Shown: positions 18,108-27,000 of the stretch, one piece after another
Position numbering within the stretch: the stretch's first letter is position 1
Layout of the letters: each line of letters opens with the position of its first letter
Assembly (NCBI GenBank): GCA_045106765.1
Contig: JBGCFD010000046.1
Coordinates: forward strand, 1 to 64,000
DNA: 64,000 nt
Origin: CAJQQY01 sp045106765
GTDB taxonomy: Bacteria; Bacteroidota; Bacteroidia; Chitinophagales; Saprospiraceae
Direction: 5' to 3'
Notes under the pieces: model-generated
Told to the model about the DNA's origin: nothing
The model's input: the letters and a program-made list of their open reading frames with translations, nothing else
The model's database searches: none
Program-made: the position numbers and the translations under genes

Positions 18108-18412
18108 AACTAGTTTTTTTAGTGAAAGATGTTACTAAAATATCAGTCCTATTTTTTTTCACCAAAAATCAAAAGCAGGTTAACAGATATTTAAAATATC
18201 TGTTAATGTTTGTTACCATTTTTTTAAAACTTCCAGATTTTAATAACCTGAAAGTTATTCTTATTCATAATTATTCCTTCTTGAAAGCAATCATTCAAGT
18301 TGCTTTATCTAAATTACTATTGAGATAACTTTTACTCAAAAAAAAAATCGTAATTTTGGCAAAGGCATAGTTCATATTACTACTTTCATCAAATGATTTT
18401 ATATTTCCCACT
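18108..18412. other. Intergenic region between divergent genes
   Basis: No convincing gene. A -7-like TAATTTTG lies at 18351-18358 but without a TTG at the usual distance. A 13-base word, AAGGCATAGTTCA, at 18362-18374 recurs exactly at 19120-19132 on the other side of the next gene. Confidence 0.5.
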
Positions 18413-19111
18413 ATGATAGATCTTTCTCATGCTGAGAATCAAGTTCAATGTTTCACAAATTTTCAAGACCTGGTTTCCACTCCTTTCCATGGAAAAGTAA
18501 ATGCAATGTGTTGGACTCGTAACCTTATAGGTGATTTTTCTGAAATTGTTAAAAAGATAGAATCCAATGAAAATATGGTGACACTTGATACAGATGAACT
18601 TCGTGAATTTAAGTTAAGCAAACAGGGACAACTTGCTCGTGAAATTCTTTTAAATGACTTAAAGGTGTTAAAAGCTCATGGCGCATCTCCCATTCTTAAT
18701 TTGATCAAATGCTATGACAGAGATGATTCCTACCCATTTTTTCCTACTGATGTTTATTCTTTTCATGTAGACCGCTCTCCTATTCCAGTCGATACTTTTT
18801 TATGCACTTATTATGGGACATCGAGTGAAATATTACCAAATTCACAAGCCAATCAGAAAGTACTTATTCCTGAAATACGAGAGGAACTCAAAAAATTATT
18901 TGGTGGAGCAGAAGAAGGTTTCGAATCTTTTTTGAGTGAATATTTCTTTGACCTACACTATCAAGCTAAACCTTTAGCTCGAGCTATCAACTTAGGTCAG
19001 GGTCACTTATGGAGGTTGGCAATCGATCATCCTGAAAGTCAAGTTCCTCCTTGTGTTCATCGTGCGCCAAAAGAAAAAACTGGACAGCCTCGATTGATGA
19101 TGATCTGTTGA
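18413..19111 (+). CDS. DUF1826-like protein
   Basis: A 232-residue soluble protein. The segment SFHVDRSPIPVDTFLCTYYGTSSEILPNSQA, with a later PPCVHRAPK and a final RLMMIC strand, resembles the DUF1826 pattern (H-x-D, LCTYxGPG, VHRxP). That pattern suggests a cupin-like or Fe(II)-dependent fold, with His and Asp as possible metal ligands. The match is partial, so the family call is tentative. It stands alone, flanked by exact 13-bp direct repeats, and has no operon partner. Confidence 0.55.
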   Translation: MIDLSHAENQVQCFTNFQDLVSTPFHGKVNAMCWTRNLIGDFSEIVKKIESNENMVTLDTDELREFKLSKQGQLAREILLNDLKVLKAHGASPILNLIKCYDRDDSYPFFPTDVYSFHVDRSPIPVDTFLCTYYGTSSEILPNSQANQKVLIPEIREELKKLFGGAEEGFESFLSEYFFDLHYQAKPLARAINLGQGHLWRLAIDHPESQVPPCVHRAPKEKTGQPRLMMIC

Positions 19112-19119
19112 AATAAGGT

Positions 19120-19152
19120 AAGGCATAGTTCAATAATAAACTTACTATGCCT
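19120..19152. terminator. Hairpin and direct-repeat copy after the DUF1826-like gene
   Basis: Arms 19121-19128 and 19145-19152 are perfectly complementary over eight bases. The left arm sits within the second copy of AAGGCATAGTTCA. It lies between convergent genes, and no T-run follows it. Confidence 0.45.
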
Positions 19153-19172
19153 AAGGGAGTAAGAATTAAAAT

Positions 19173-20417
19173 TTATCGTTTTTTCTTTTTATGTTTTTTT
19201 CGTCTTGATTTTTCATGTGCTTCAATTTCTTTCAACATAGATTTAATATCTCCTGAAGTGTCGTTAGAAAAATCTATCGTCTCAAAATATTCTTTTTTCC
19301 CAATGTCCAGAACTTCAATTTTTTCTCCTAAAAATTCTTGAATATCCACAAGCATTGCTTCTTCCTCTTTGCTGCAAAAAGAATAAGCATTTCCTTTATT
19401 CTTTCCTCGACCAGTTCGACCAACTCGATGTACATAATTTTCGTCTTTGTCTGGCAAATCATAATTAATCACTATGTCTACATCTGGAATATCAATTCCT
19501 CTTGCGCTGACATCGGTTGCAATGAGTAGTTTCACTTCGCCAGACTTGAATTGATTCATGACTAAATTTCTGTCTCGTTGATCTTTGTCTCCATGAATAG
19601 TAATTGCTTCAATCGCAACACGTCCCATGGCTTTTTTCACTCGTTCTGCTCGGACTTTAGTTCGAACAAAAACTAAAATTTTACTATCCTCATTTTCATT
19701 AACTATTCTTTCTAAGAAAAATCTTTTGTCATCCATCGAAACAAAAATGACTTTGTGATTGACATTTTTAGCTACTGGATTTTTTGGGGAAATCTGAATT
19801 CGAATCGCATTGGTGACAAGAGAATAGGCTAACTTTTTTATCTTTTGATTAATCGTCGCTGAGAAAAAAAGTGTTTGTCTTTTTTTAGGTAAGTGTCGCA
19901 TCAAATCTTGAATGTCTCCGATAAATCCTAAATCCAACATATGATCCGCTTCGTCCAAAATCAAAATCTCAACTCGATCTAAATTCAAATGTCCTTGGCT
20001 CCGCAAATCAAACATTCGGCCAGGAGTCGCAATTAATATATCAACTCCTTTATTCAATTTTTCAATTTGAGGTTCTTGTTCTACTCCTCCATAAATTCCA
20101 AAAGTAATTACTCTCGTATGGCGACTTAATTTTGTAAAAACTTCCATCAACTGAATCGCTAATTCATGCGTCGGAACCATCACCAAACATTTGATTCCAT
20201 CAGGTCGTTTGATTCGTTTTTTTTCATCAATCATATTGATAACAGGGATGGCAAAGGCTGCCGTTTTACCTGTTCCAGTTTGCGCAATCGCCAATACATC
20301 TTCTCCTTTCAAGATCGAAGGAATCGATTTGAATTGAATATCGGTTGGTCTTTTAAAACCTAGTTTCGAAAGATTCTTTTTGATTTCAGGAGAAATATTG
20401 TATTCTTCGAATCTCAT
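19173..20417 (-). CDS. DEAD-box RNA helicase, RhlE-like
   Basis: A 414-residue protein with all helicase motifs: a Q motif (FKRPTDIQFKSIP), AQTGTGKTAAF, PTHELA, TPGR, DEAD, SAT, the ARGIDIPDVD region and HRVGRTGR. A short basic tail (KSRRKKHKKKKR) follows. It unwinds RNA in ribosome assembly or decay. The RhlE subgroup is the closest by length and motif context. It overlaps the preceding membrane-protein gene by four bases, indicating translational coupling. Confidence 0.94.
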   Translation of the reverse strand: MRFEEYNISPEIKKNLSKLGFKRPTDIQFKSIPSILKGEDVLAIAQTGTGKTAAFAIPVINMIDEKKRIKRPDGIKCLVMVPTHELAIQLMEVFTKLSRHTRVITFGIYGGVEQEPQIEKLNKGVDILIATPGRMFDLRSQGHLNLDRVEILILDEADHMLDLGFIGDIQDLMRHLPKKRQTLFFSATINQKIKKLAYSLVTNAIRIQISPKNPVAKNVNHKVIFVSMDDKRFFLERIVNENEDSKILVFVRTKVRAERVKKAMGRVAIEAITIHGDKDQRDRNLVMNQFKSGEVKLLIATDVSARGIDIPDVDIVINYDLPDKDENYVHRVGRTGRGKNKGNAYSFCSKEEEAMLVDIQEFLGEKIEVLDIGKKEYFETIDFSNDTSGDIKSMLKEIEAHEKSRRKKHKKKKR

Positions 20418-21004
20418 TTTTTCTGTTTTTGAATTAATATTTTTTTCAATCTCGCTAGCCGTCCACGATGGTGTCTTTGCAATAGAATTGGATAAAAATT
20501 AAAAATCACATTTATCAACATCGTAAAAAAAACGGCCCACCAAAAACCTCTCATTGCAAAATAAACACAAAGTACAGAAATGATAACCAATGGAATTAAA
20601 TGACCAAATTCTGATTTGTGAGTTTGTACTTCAAAGTCTTTTATACCGCTAATCGTTCCATCAAAAAACTTTTTTTGATCTGTTTTTTTTCGCCAAACAG
20701 TTGCTAGCAAGAAATTTCGGAACCGCTCGCCTTTTAGTTTTTTAAACCAAAAATTTATTTTCTTAGGATCGTTAACTTCATAATATTTCGATGGCATTAG
20801 TTTTTCTGTAGGCAATGCAAATCCTGAGAAAGCAAAAACTCCAGTAATAAATAAATTAAAAACTAAAGCAAAAACTAATTGTAAAATCCACGAAGGGTCT
20901 TCAATAAATTCTAATCCTAAGAATATTTTGTTCGACTGGAAGGTCAAAAAAATTGACATTCCAATGAAAATTATTTTTTGAATAAGAGTTGGATTTTTAA
21001 CCAT
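20414..21004 (-). CDS. CrtO-like (glycosyl-diaponeurosporenoate acyltransferase family) membrane protein
   Basis: A 196-residue protein with four predicted membrane segments (around 8-25, 42-65, 137-150 and 152-172). The segment KINFWFKKLKGERFRNFLLATVWRK and the end INVIFNFYPILLQRHHRGRLARL resemble staphylococcal CrtO, whose C-terminus reads ANVPIIIVQRYNRPRL. CrtO attaches a fatty acid to a glycosylated carotenoid. No carotenoid genes are nearby, so the acceptor here is unknown. The gene overlaps the helicase gene by four bases. The family call rests on motif memory and should be confirmed by profile search. Confidence 0.6.
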   Translation of the reverse strand: MVKNPTLIQKIIFIGMSIFLTFQSNKIFLGLEFIEDPSWILQLVFALVFNLFITGVFAFSGFALPTEKLMPSKYYEVNDPKKINFWFKKLKGERFRNFLLATVWRKKTDQKKFFDGTISGIKDFEVQTHKSEFGHLIPLVIISVLCVYFAMRGFWWAVFFTMLINVIFNFYPILLQRHHRGRLARLKKILIQKQKK

Positions 21005-21029
21005 TGTATTTTTGCTTTGATAAAAAATA

Positions 21030-21812
21030 TTAATTTTCTACCCACGCACCTTCAGGTATTTCAAAGATTGCGTCTTCCATTTTCTCTTCCGAAAAACTTA
21101 CTTTTTCAAATGGTGATTCATATCTAACTTCTCCCAACTGTTCATTTTCCCATTTGTAACCAATATACTTTTCTGGAAATAACAAACCATTTACATTTTG
21201 CCATTCATATTTGATGGCATTATATTTAGTCGCTTTTGTTTTATCAAAATAGGTTACGGAATAATTGATCAAATCAATTTTATTCGTATTTGGATTTATA
21301 TAAAGTAGATATTGGTCTTCCGATGCATCACCAACTCCATCGCCAAAAGTAGCTTTTATAACATTATACTTACGGTCGTTGACTTCTTTGCTTCCGAGGT
21401 CTTCCAAATTCACTCCTTCATCTGCAAGAACAAAAGGAATCGCAACAAAATAGAAAGTCAAATTTTTCATAAATCGAGGATTCTTCCCTGGAAAAGAATC
21501 TCTTGCAGGACTTACCCAAACCGTTTTCCCATCGTTTCCTAGAGTGTATTTCCCTTCTGCTGCTATGATTTCTTTTCGACTTTTTAAATCGATAGTGTAG
21601 TTGGTTATTGGAGCTCTACGAGTGCTAGAAAATTTTAAAGTATTCATTTTGTTCCAAGTTTCTAGACCTCCATGAGCATCTAAAACTTTTTGAAAAAATG
21701 CTGGAAATTCCTTTTTCGTAACAATTGGATTTTCAGTTTTTGGAGCGGATTCGCTACAGGCATTTAAAAATAAAAACATAAATGCTAGTACATAAAAATA
21801 GTTGAATTTCAT
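21030..21812 (-). CDS. DUF6503-like lipoprotein
   Basis: A 260-residue lipoprotein (lipobox FLFLNAC, Cys19). The mature region begins with KVLDAHGGLETWNKMNTLKFS, the hallmark of DUF6503-type proteins related in fold to LolA/LppX-like lipid carriers. Long antiparallel strands follow (KYTLGNDGKTVWV, YLLYINPNTNKIDLINYSVTYF). It may hold or move a lipid or hydrophobic ligand in the envelope; this is inference. The genes at 20414 and 19173 follow on the same strand within 30 bp, so the three probably form an operon. Confidence 0.75.
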   Translation of the reverse strand: MKFNYFYVLAFMFLFLNACSESAPKTENPIVTKKEFPAFFQKVLDAHGGLETWNKMNTLKFSSTRRAPITNYTIDLKSRKEIIAAEGKYTLGNDGKTVWVSPARDSFPGKNPRFMKNLTFYFVAIPFVLADEGVNLEDLGSKEVNDRKYNVIKATFGDGVGDASEDQYLLYINPNTNKIDLINYSVTYFDKTKATKYNAIKYEWQNVNGLLFPEKYIGYKWENEQLGEVRYESPFEKVSFSEEKMEDAIFEIPEGAWVEN

Positions 21813-21858
21813 TTTGTCTGTTTTAAAAATGGTTTAACTCTCAGAGTCGTATACCATT

Positions 21859-21878
21859 CAACAACTTCCAAGTTGTTG
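21859..21878. promoter_or_regulatory. Perfect palindrome upstream of the lipoprotein operon
   Basis: Nine-base perfect arms (21859-21867 and 21870-21878) with a two-base centre. A second palindrome lies 13 bases further on. This could be an operator pair or a cruciform element. Confidence 0.4.
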
Positions 21879-21891
21879 GGTTCAGAAATTG

Positions 21892-21910
21892 AACGATTTG
21901 GAAAATCGTT
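21892..21910. promoter_or_regulatory. Second perfect palindrome
   Basis: Eight-base arms (21892-21899 and 21903-21910) with a GGA centre, between the lepA terminator and the start of the gene at 21812. Confidence 0.4.
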
Positions 21911-21940
21911 TTAAGGAAACAAAAATAACATTTTATAAAT

Positions 21941-21980
21941 CAAAAAAAGCTGTCGAATTTGATTCAACAGCTTTTTTGTT
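21941..21980 (-). terminator. Terminator of lepA
   Basis: A long stem (about 21941-21957 with 21961-21978, one wobble) with A and T runs on the flanks lies just downstream of the lepA stop. Confidence 0.9.
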
Positions 21981-22005
21981 TTTCTAAAGACAAGTTTTAT
22001 AAAAA

Positions 22006-23805
22006 TTACGTGTCTAGTTTTAAAACTTGTAAAAATGCTTTTTGAGGCACTTCTACATTTCCAATAGAACGCATTTTCTTTTTACCTTTTTTCTGTTTTT
22101 CGAGCAATTTACGTTTACGTGAAATATCACCACCATAACATTTAGCGGTTACATCTTTTCGAAGTGCAGAGATGGTTTCTCTTGCGATAACTTTTGCTCC
22201 GATAGAAGCTTGAATCGCAATTTTAAATTGTTGTCGTGGTAACAATTCTTTTAATCGAGAACAAATTTTACGTCCAAATGCTTGAGCCTTATCTCGATGT
22301 ACCAAAGCTGAAAGTGCATCTACCGCTTCGCCATTAAGTAACATATCCAACTTCACTAATTTTGATTGTCGATAATCCAAAGGTGCATAATCGAAGGAAG
22401 CATAACCTCTAGTAATTGATTTTAATTTATCATAAAAATCAAAAACGATTTCTGCCAGCGGCATATGGAAAGTTAATTCCACTCGTGTTTCTGATAAATA
22501 AAGTTGCTTTTGCATTTCTCCTCTTTTATCCATGCACAAATTCATTATTGAACCAATATATTCTGGTTTTGTAATAATTTGAGCAATGATATATGGCTCT
22601 TCTACAAAATCTAACAAAGAAGGATCTGGCAAATCAGCAGGTGTGTTTACCAAAAATTTCTCACTATTTTTTCTAGTCGTTTTCGCAAAATAGGTAACGT
22701 TTGGAATTGTTGTGATCACCTCTTGGTTAAACTCTCTGGACAGACGTTCTTGGATAATTTCCAAGTGCAACATTCCCAAGAACCCACATCTAAAACCAAA
22801 CCCTAAGGCGATAGAAGTTTCCGGTTCAAAAACTAACGAGGCATCATTCAATTGTAACTTTTCCAAACTATCTCGAAGGTCTTCAAAGTCCTCATTTTCA
22901 ATTGGAAAAATTCCTGCGAAAACCATTGGTTTTACATCCTCAAAACCTTGGATACCTTCTTCACATGGATTGTCAGTTAAAGTAATTGTATCTCCTACTT
23001 TAATTTCTTTGGAAGTTTTGATACCTGTAACGACATAGCCTACATTTCCTGCACCTAGTTGCTTTTGAGGAATTTGATTGAGTTGTAAAACTCCAATTTC
23101 ATCAGCGGTATAATCATTATCGGTATTGACAAAATGAATTTTGTCTCCTTTTTTCATGATTCCGTTTAAGATTCTAAAATAGGCAATTACCCCTCGGTAA
23201 GAGTTAAATTCTGAATCAAAAATCAATGCTTGAAGTGGTGCTTCAGGATCTCCAACAGGAGCTGGAATTCGATCTACAATAGCGTCCATAATGTCTTGTA
23301 CTCCTAATCCAGTTTTCCCACTTGCCAGTACAATTTCATCTTTGTTACAACCAATCAAATCAATAATTTGGTCAGAGACTTCATCGATCATCGCACTTTC
23401 CATATCAACTTTATTCAAAATCGGAATGATTTCTAAATCATGTTCGATAGCTAAATATAGATTAGAAATAGTTTGAGCTTGAATTCCTTGAGAAGCATCA
23501 ACTAATAAAAGTGCTCCCTCGCAGGCTGCAATTGATCGAGATACTTCGTAAGAAAAATCTACGTGTCCGGGAGTGTCGATTAGATTGAAAGTATATTTCT
23601 CGCCATCAGTATGGTTGTAATATAATTGGATAGCATGGCTTTTTATAGTAATACCGCGTTCTCTTTCGATATCCATATCATCCAAAGCTTGATCTTTCAT
23701 ATTCCGTTCGGATATGGTTTGCGTAAACTCTAAGAGTCTATCTGAAAGGGTACTTTTCCCATGATCGATATGGGCTATCACACAAAAATTTCTAAAGTTC
23801 TTCAT
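22006..23805 (-). CDS. lepA: Elongation factor 4 (LepA)
   Basis: A 599-residue translational GTPase, the usual LepA length. G1 is AHIDHGKST, the switch region is ERERGITIKSHAI, G3 is DTPGHVDF and G4 is NKVDM. The C-terminus has the LepA-specific domain with KCYGGDISRKRKLLEKQKKGKKKM. It acts on stalled or mistranslocated ribosomes and in initiation under ionic stress. It stands alone, with its own terminator. Confidence 0.98.
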   Translation of the reverse strand: MKNFRNFCVIAHIDHGKSTLSDRLLEFTQTISERNMKDQALDDMDIERERGITIKSHAIQLYYNHTDGEKYTFNLIDTPGHVDFSYEVSRSIAACEGALLLVDASQGIQAQTISNLYLAIEHDLEIIPILNKVDMESAMIDEVSDQIIDLIGCNKDEIVLASGKTGLGVQDIMDAIVDRIPAPVGDPEAPLQALIFDSEFNSYRGVIAYFRILNGIMKKGDKIHFVNTDNDYTADEIGVLQLNQIPQKQLGAGNVGYVVTGIKTSKEIKVGDTITLTDNPCEEGIQGFEDVKPMVFAGIFPIENEDFEDLRDSLEKLQLNDASLVFEPETSIALGFGFRCGFLGMLHLEIIQERLSREFNQEVITTIPNVTYFAKTTRKNSEKFLVNTPADLPDPSLLDFVEEPYIIAQIITKPEYIGSIMNLCMDKRGEMQKQLYLSETRVELTFHMPLAEIVFDFYDKLKSITRGYASFDYAPLDYRQSKLVKLDMLLNGEAVDALSALVHRDKAQAFGRKICSRLKELLPRQQFKIAIQASIGAKVIARETISALRKDVTAKCYGGDISRKRKLLEKQKKGKKKMRSIGNVEVPQKAFLQVLKLDT

Positions 23806-23940
23806 ATTGGGCGCAAAGATACGCTTTTTTGGATTTTTTACTGGAAAAAATTATTATTTGAGATTCTTTTTTGGAACGTTGAAAATGGAGGGATTGTTGA
23901 GGTTTTTAATGGTTAATTTTTAAACTTACCCCTAAAACCA

Positions 23941-23980
23941 AATCGAGTCAAAATTACAGTAGCATAATTTTGACTCGATT
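23941..23980. terminator. Hairpin downstream of the giant adhesin gene
   Basis: Perfect 16-base arms (23941-23956 and 23965-23980). The T-run lies on the plus-strand side, so as a terminator for the minus-strand adhesin it is unusual but plausible. Confidence 0.6.
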
Positions 23981-24013
23981 TTCTTTTTATAAAAACTTTG
24001 CAAGTATTTTGTT

Positions 24014-27000
24014 TTACCTCAAGATCGTCACATCACCTTTTAAGACCAATCCTGCTGCAAAATCCAAGCGAAGAATATAATAATAAGTTCCTTCAGGAAG
24101 CGGTTTTCCATTTTGGTTTGTTCCACCCCAATCATTACTATATGGTTTTGCTTCGTAAACTACATCGCCCCATCTATTGAAAACCACTAATTCATTGTTG
24201 ACAAAATCGTTTGGATTTTGAACTAAAACATCAAAAACAAAAACATCATTTAATCCATCATCATTGGGTGTAATGGTATTTGTATTTTGTTGCAATAAAC
24301 TATCAATTGGTAATGGATCTTTTACATTAACCGTAATCGTAACTAACGAAGTATCACAAGCATCTAAGCAGATGTCCGAGCAAAATTCATATTCAAAAGT
24401 TTCCGTTCCGATAAAATCTAAATTTGGTGAGTAATTAAAACCACCGCCACCAAGATTGGTTAGTGTTCCATTTGCTACGCTGGTCAAATCGGTAAATTGC
24501 CCTACTCCAACCATATCATTTATACTCACATCAAAATCTAACACTTCATTTTCTAACATCGTGTACGTATCATCATTGGTAATGGAAATTTCGTCAACTG
24601 TTACCGTAACCGTATCAGAACTATATTCAGGACAACCTAAAGCAGAAAGTGTCCATACAAATACATTCACCCCAGGTTGTAAATTAGTAACTTCTGTTGT
24701 TGGACTTGCTGGATCAGTTGGAATCGCATTTCCAAGACTTAACCAAATTCCAGTTACATCAGTTGGTAAATTCCCTTCCAAATTTGTAGTCGTCTCACAA
24801 ACGGCGAGATCATCTCCAGCATCCGCAAGTGGGAATGAATTATTGAAAACAACCTCCACATCTGTAGTTGCTGTACAACCAGTTTGAGTATCCGTAACTA
24901 ACAAAGTATAAGTTCCTGGAGAGGATACTTGAGGCATTAGAGTAGTTTCATCCATATCAATAATTCCACCATTAGAAGGAGTCCACAAGTAAGTAATCGT
25001 TGCGCCAGCTGAAGAACCTGTTCCATCCAAAAGAATAGAAATAACTCCACAATCTAAATTAACAGGAGTTGCTGCTATCGCATCGACTGCCTGACTCGAT
25101 ATCACATCGACTTGATCTGTTGAAGCACATCCGTTGGTGGTATCTGTAACCATCAACATGTAAGTTCCTACTAAATTAACTTCTGGATTGAAATCAGTTT
25201 CCGTTCCTGTAACTATTGATCCATTTGTTGTTGTCCAAAGATAAACAAAATCATCTCCCATCGATGAACCTGAGCCATCAAGAAAAATAGAAGTAGCTGT
25301 ACAAGGAAGCTCCATTTCCATTCCAGCATTGGCAGTTGGAGCATCCATATCATTTAGAATTTCTAAACTAACCGTATCTGTACATCCTGTTAAAGTATCT
25401 AAAGCAACAAACTCATATATACCTGCTGCATCAGCCTGAATCATTAATTGGGTTGGATCAGGAGAAGTAATATTTCCTCCCATCATTGCTGTCCAATTAT
25501 AAATTACATCCATCGTTGAAGCATTAACTGATGCTTCAAGATTAACTAGGTTTGTTTCACAATCAATATTTCCATCAGCCATTGCACTTGCCATCACCAA
25601 ACTTGAATCAACTAAGACTAATGCTCCATCTTGATAAATACATCCAGTTATAGTATCTGTCACCGTTAAAGTATAAAATGCTTGAGTGCTCACCATTGGC
25701 ATCAATCCATCAGTTGTTCCTGGAATATAATTTCCATTTGGTCCAGTCACCCATGAAAAAATTTGATTAGGTAAAAGTACTGTTCCAGAAGCATCAAGAG
25801 TTACGATTGGAGTGCTACAAGTAATATTCGAAGTGAGCTCTACACTTAGAATAGGTGATGGATTCGTTTGTTCTACAAAAACAGTAGCAGTATCTATACA
25901 CCCATTATCAGTATTGGTAACACATAATGTATATGTTCCTCCAATATTGACTTCTGCTATTAAAGTATCTTGCCCAGCGACAATATTTCCATCTGTCGTT
26001 TTCCAAAAATATTCAACACCTGATGTAGTCGAGCCAGTTCCATCTAACATAACCGTCGCCTCATCACAATCAAATTCCACCGTGTCTTGAACAACCATTG
26101 CAACTGGAGGAGTATTATTGGATGAAACAAATAATTGATCCATATCAGAACAATTATTATCAAGATTAGTAATCGTTAAAATATAAGCACCAGGTTCGTT
26201 TACAGTAGGCATCAAAGTATTTTCATTTCCATCAATTACTACACCTGAACCATCAGCAGCAACCCACTCAATTAGATAACCAGGCCCACTTGAAGAAACT
26301 AAAGATGCATCTAAAGTTATTTCAGGATTGGTACAAGTAATTGTTCCATTAGCTCCTGCTTCTACAATTGGATAATCATCACTTTCCGTCACTACTACCG
26401 TATCCATATTCATACATCCATTTATCGTATCAGTAACCATAATTAAATATTCACCAGCTGATGAAATGGAAGGAGTAAGAGTAGTTGAATTTCCTGGTGG
26501 ATTTCCAAAAAGTGCTGTCCATTGATAAATATAGTCAGTTCCAGTAGAAGAGTTAGAACCATCTAAGGTGGCTGCAGTTTGTCCACAATCTAATGCAAAA
26601 TCATCTCCTGCATCAGCTATGGGTTCTACAATATTTTGCATGACAACAATGGTAGCCGAATCTTTACATCCATTATCATTATTAGTTAGTGTCAATTGAA
26701 AAGTTCCGACTGCATCAATAATTAAATCACCTTGAGCATTAGCTCCAGCAATTGTTCCAGCAATTACATCCCAACCTACTGTAATATTATTACCAACAGG
26801 TGTTGCATTCGATAATAAAATTTCAGGTTGAGAACAAGTTAAAATTCCACTAGCTACTGGATTGGGAATTGGAGCAATAGTATCCATCACGACTGTCATC
26901 GAAGATGTTGCCGTACAATTATTGATCGTATCTAGAACTTCCAAAGTATAAACTCCACCAGCATCTACAAAAGGTGCTATTGAAGTTGTATCACCTATAA

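Noticed and set aside
18122..18328. Open frame of 68 codons (GTG start) between divergent genes
   Set aside because: It has no homology that I recognise, an unusual amino-acid content and no promoter or ribosome-binding evidence; it lies in an AT-rich spacer.
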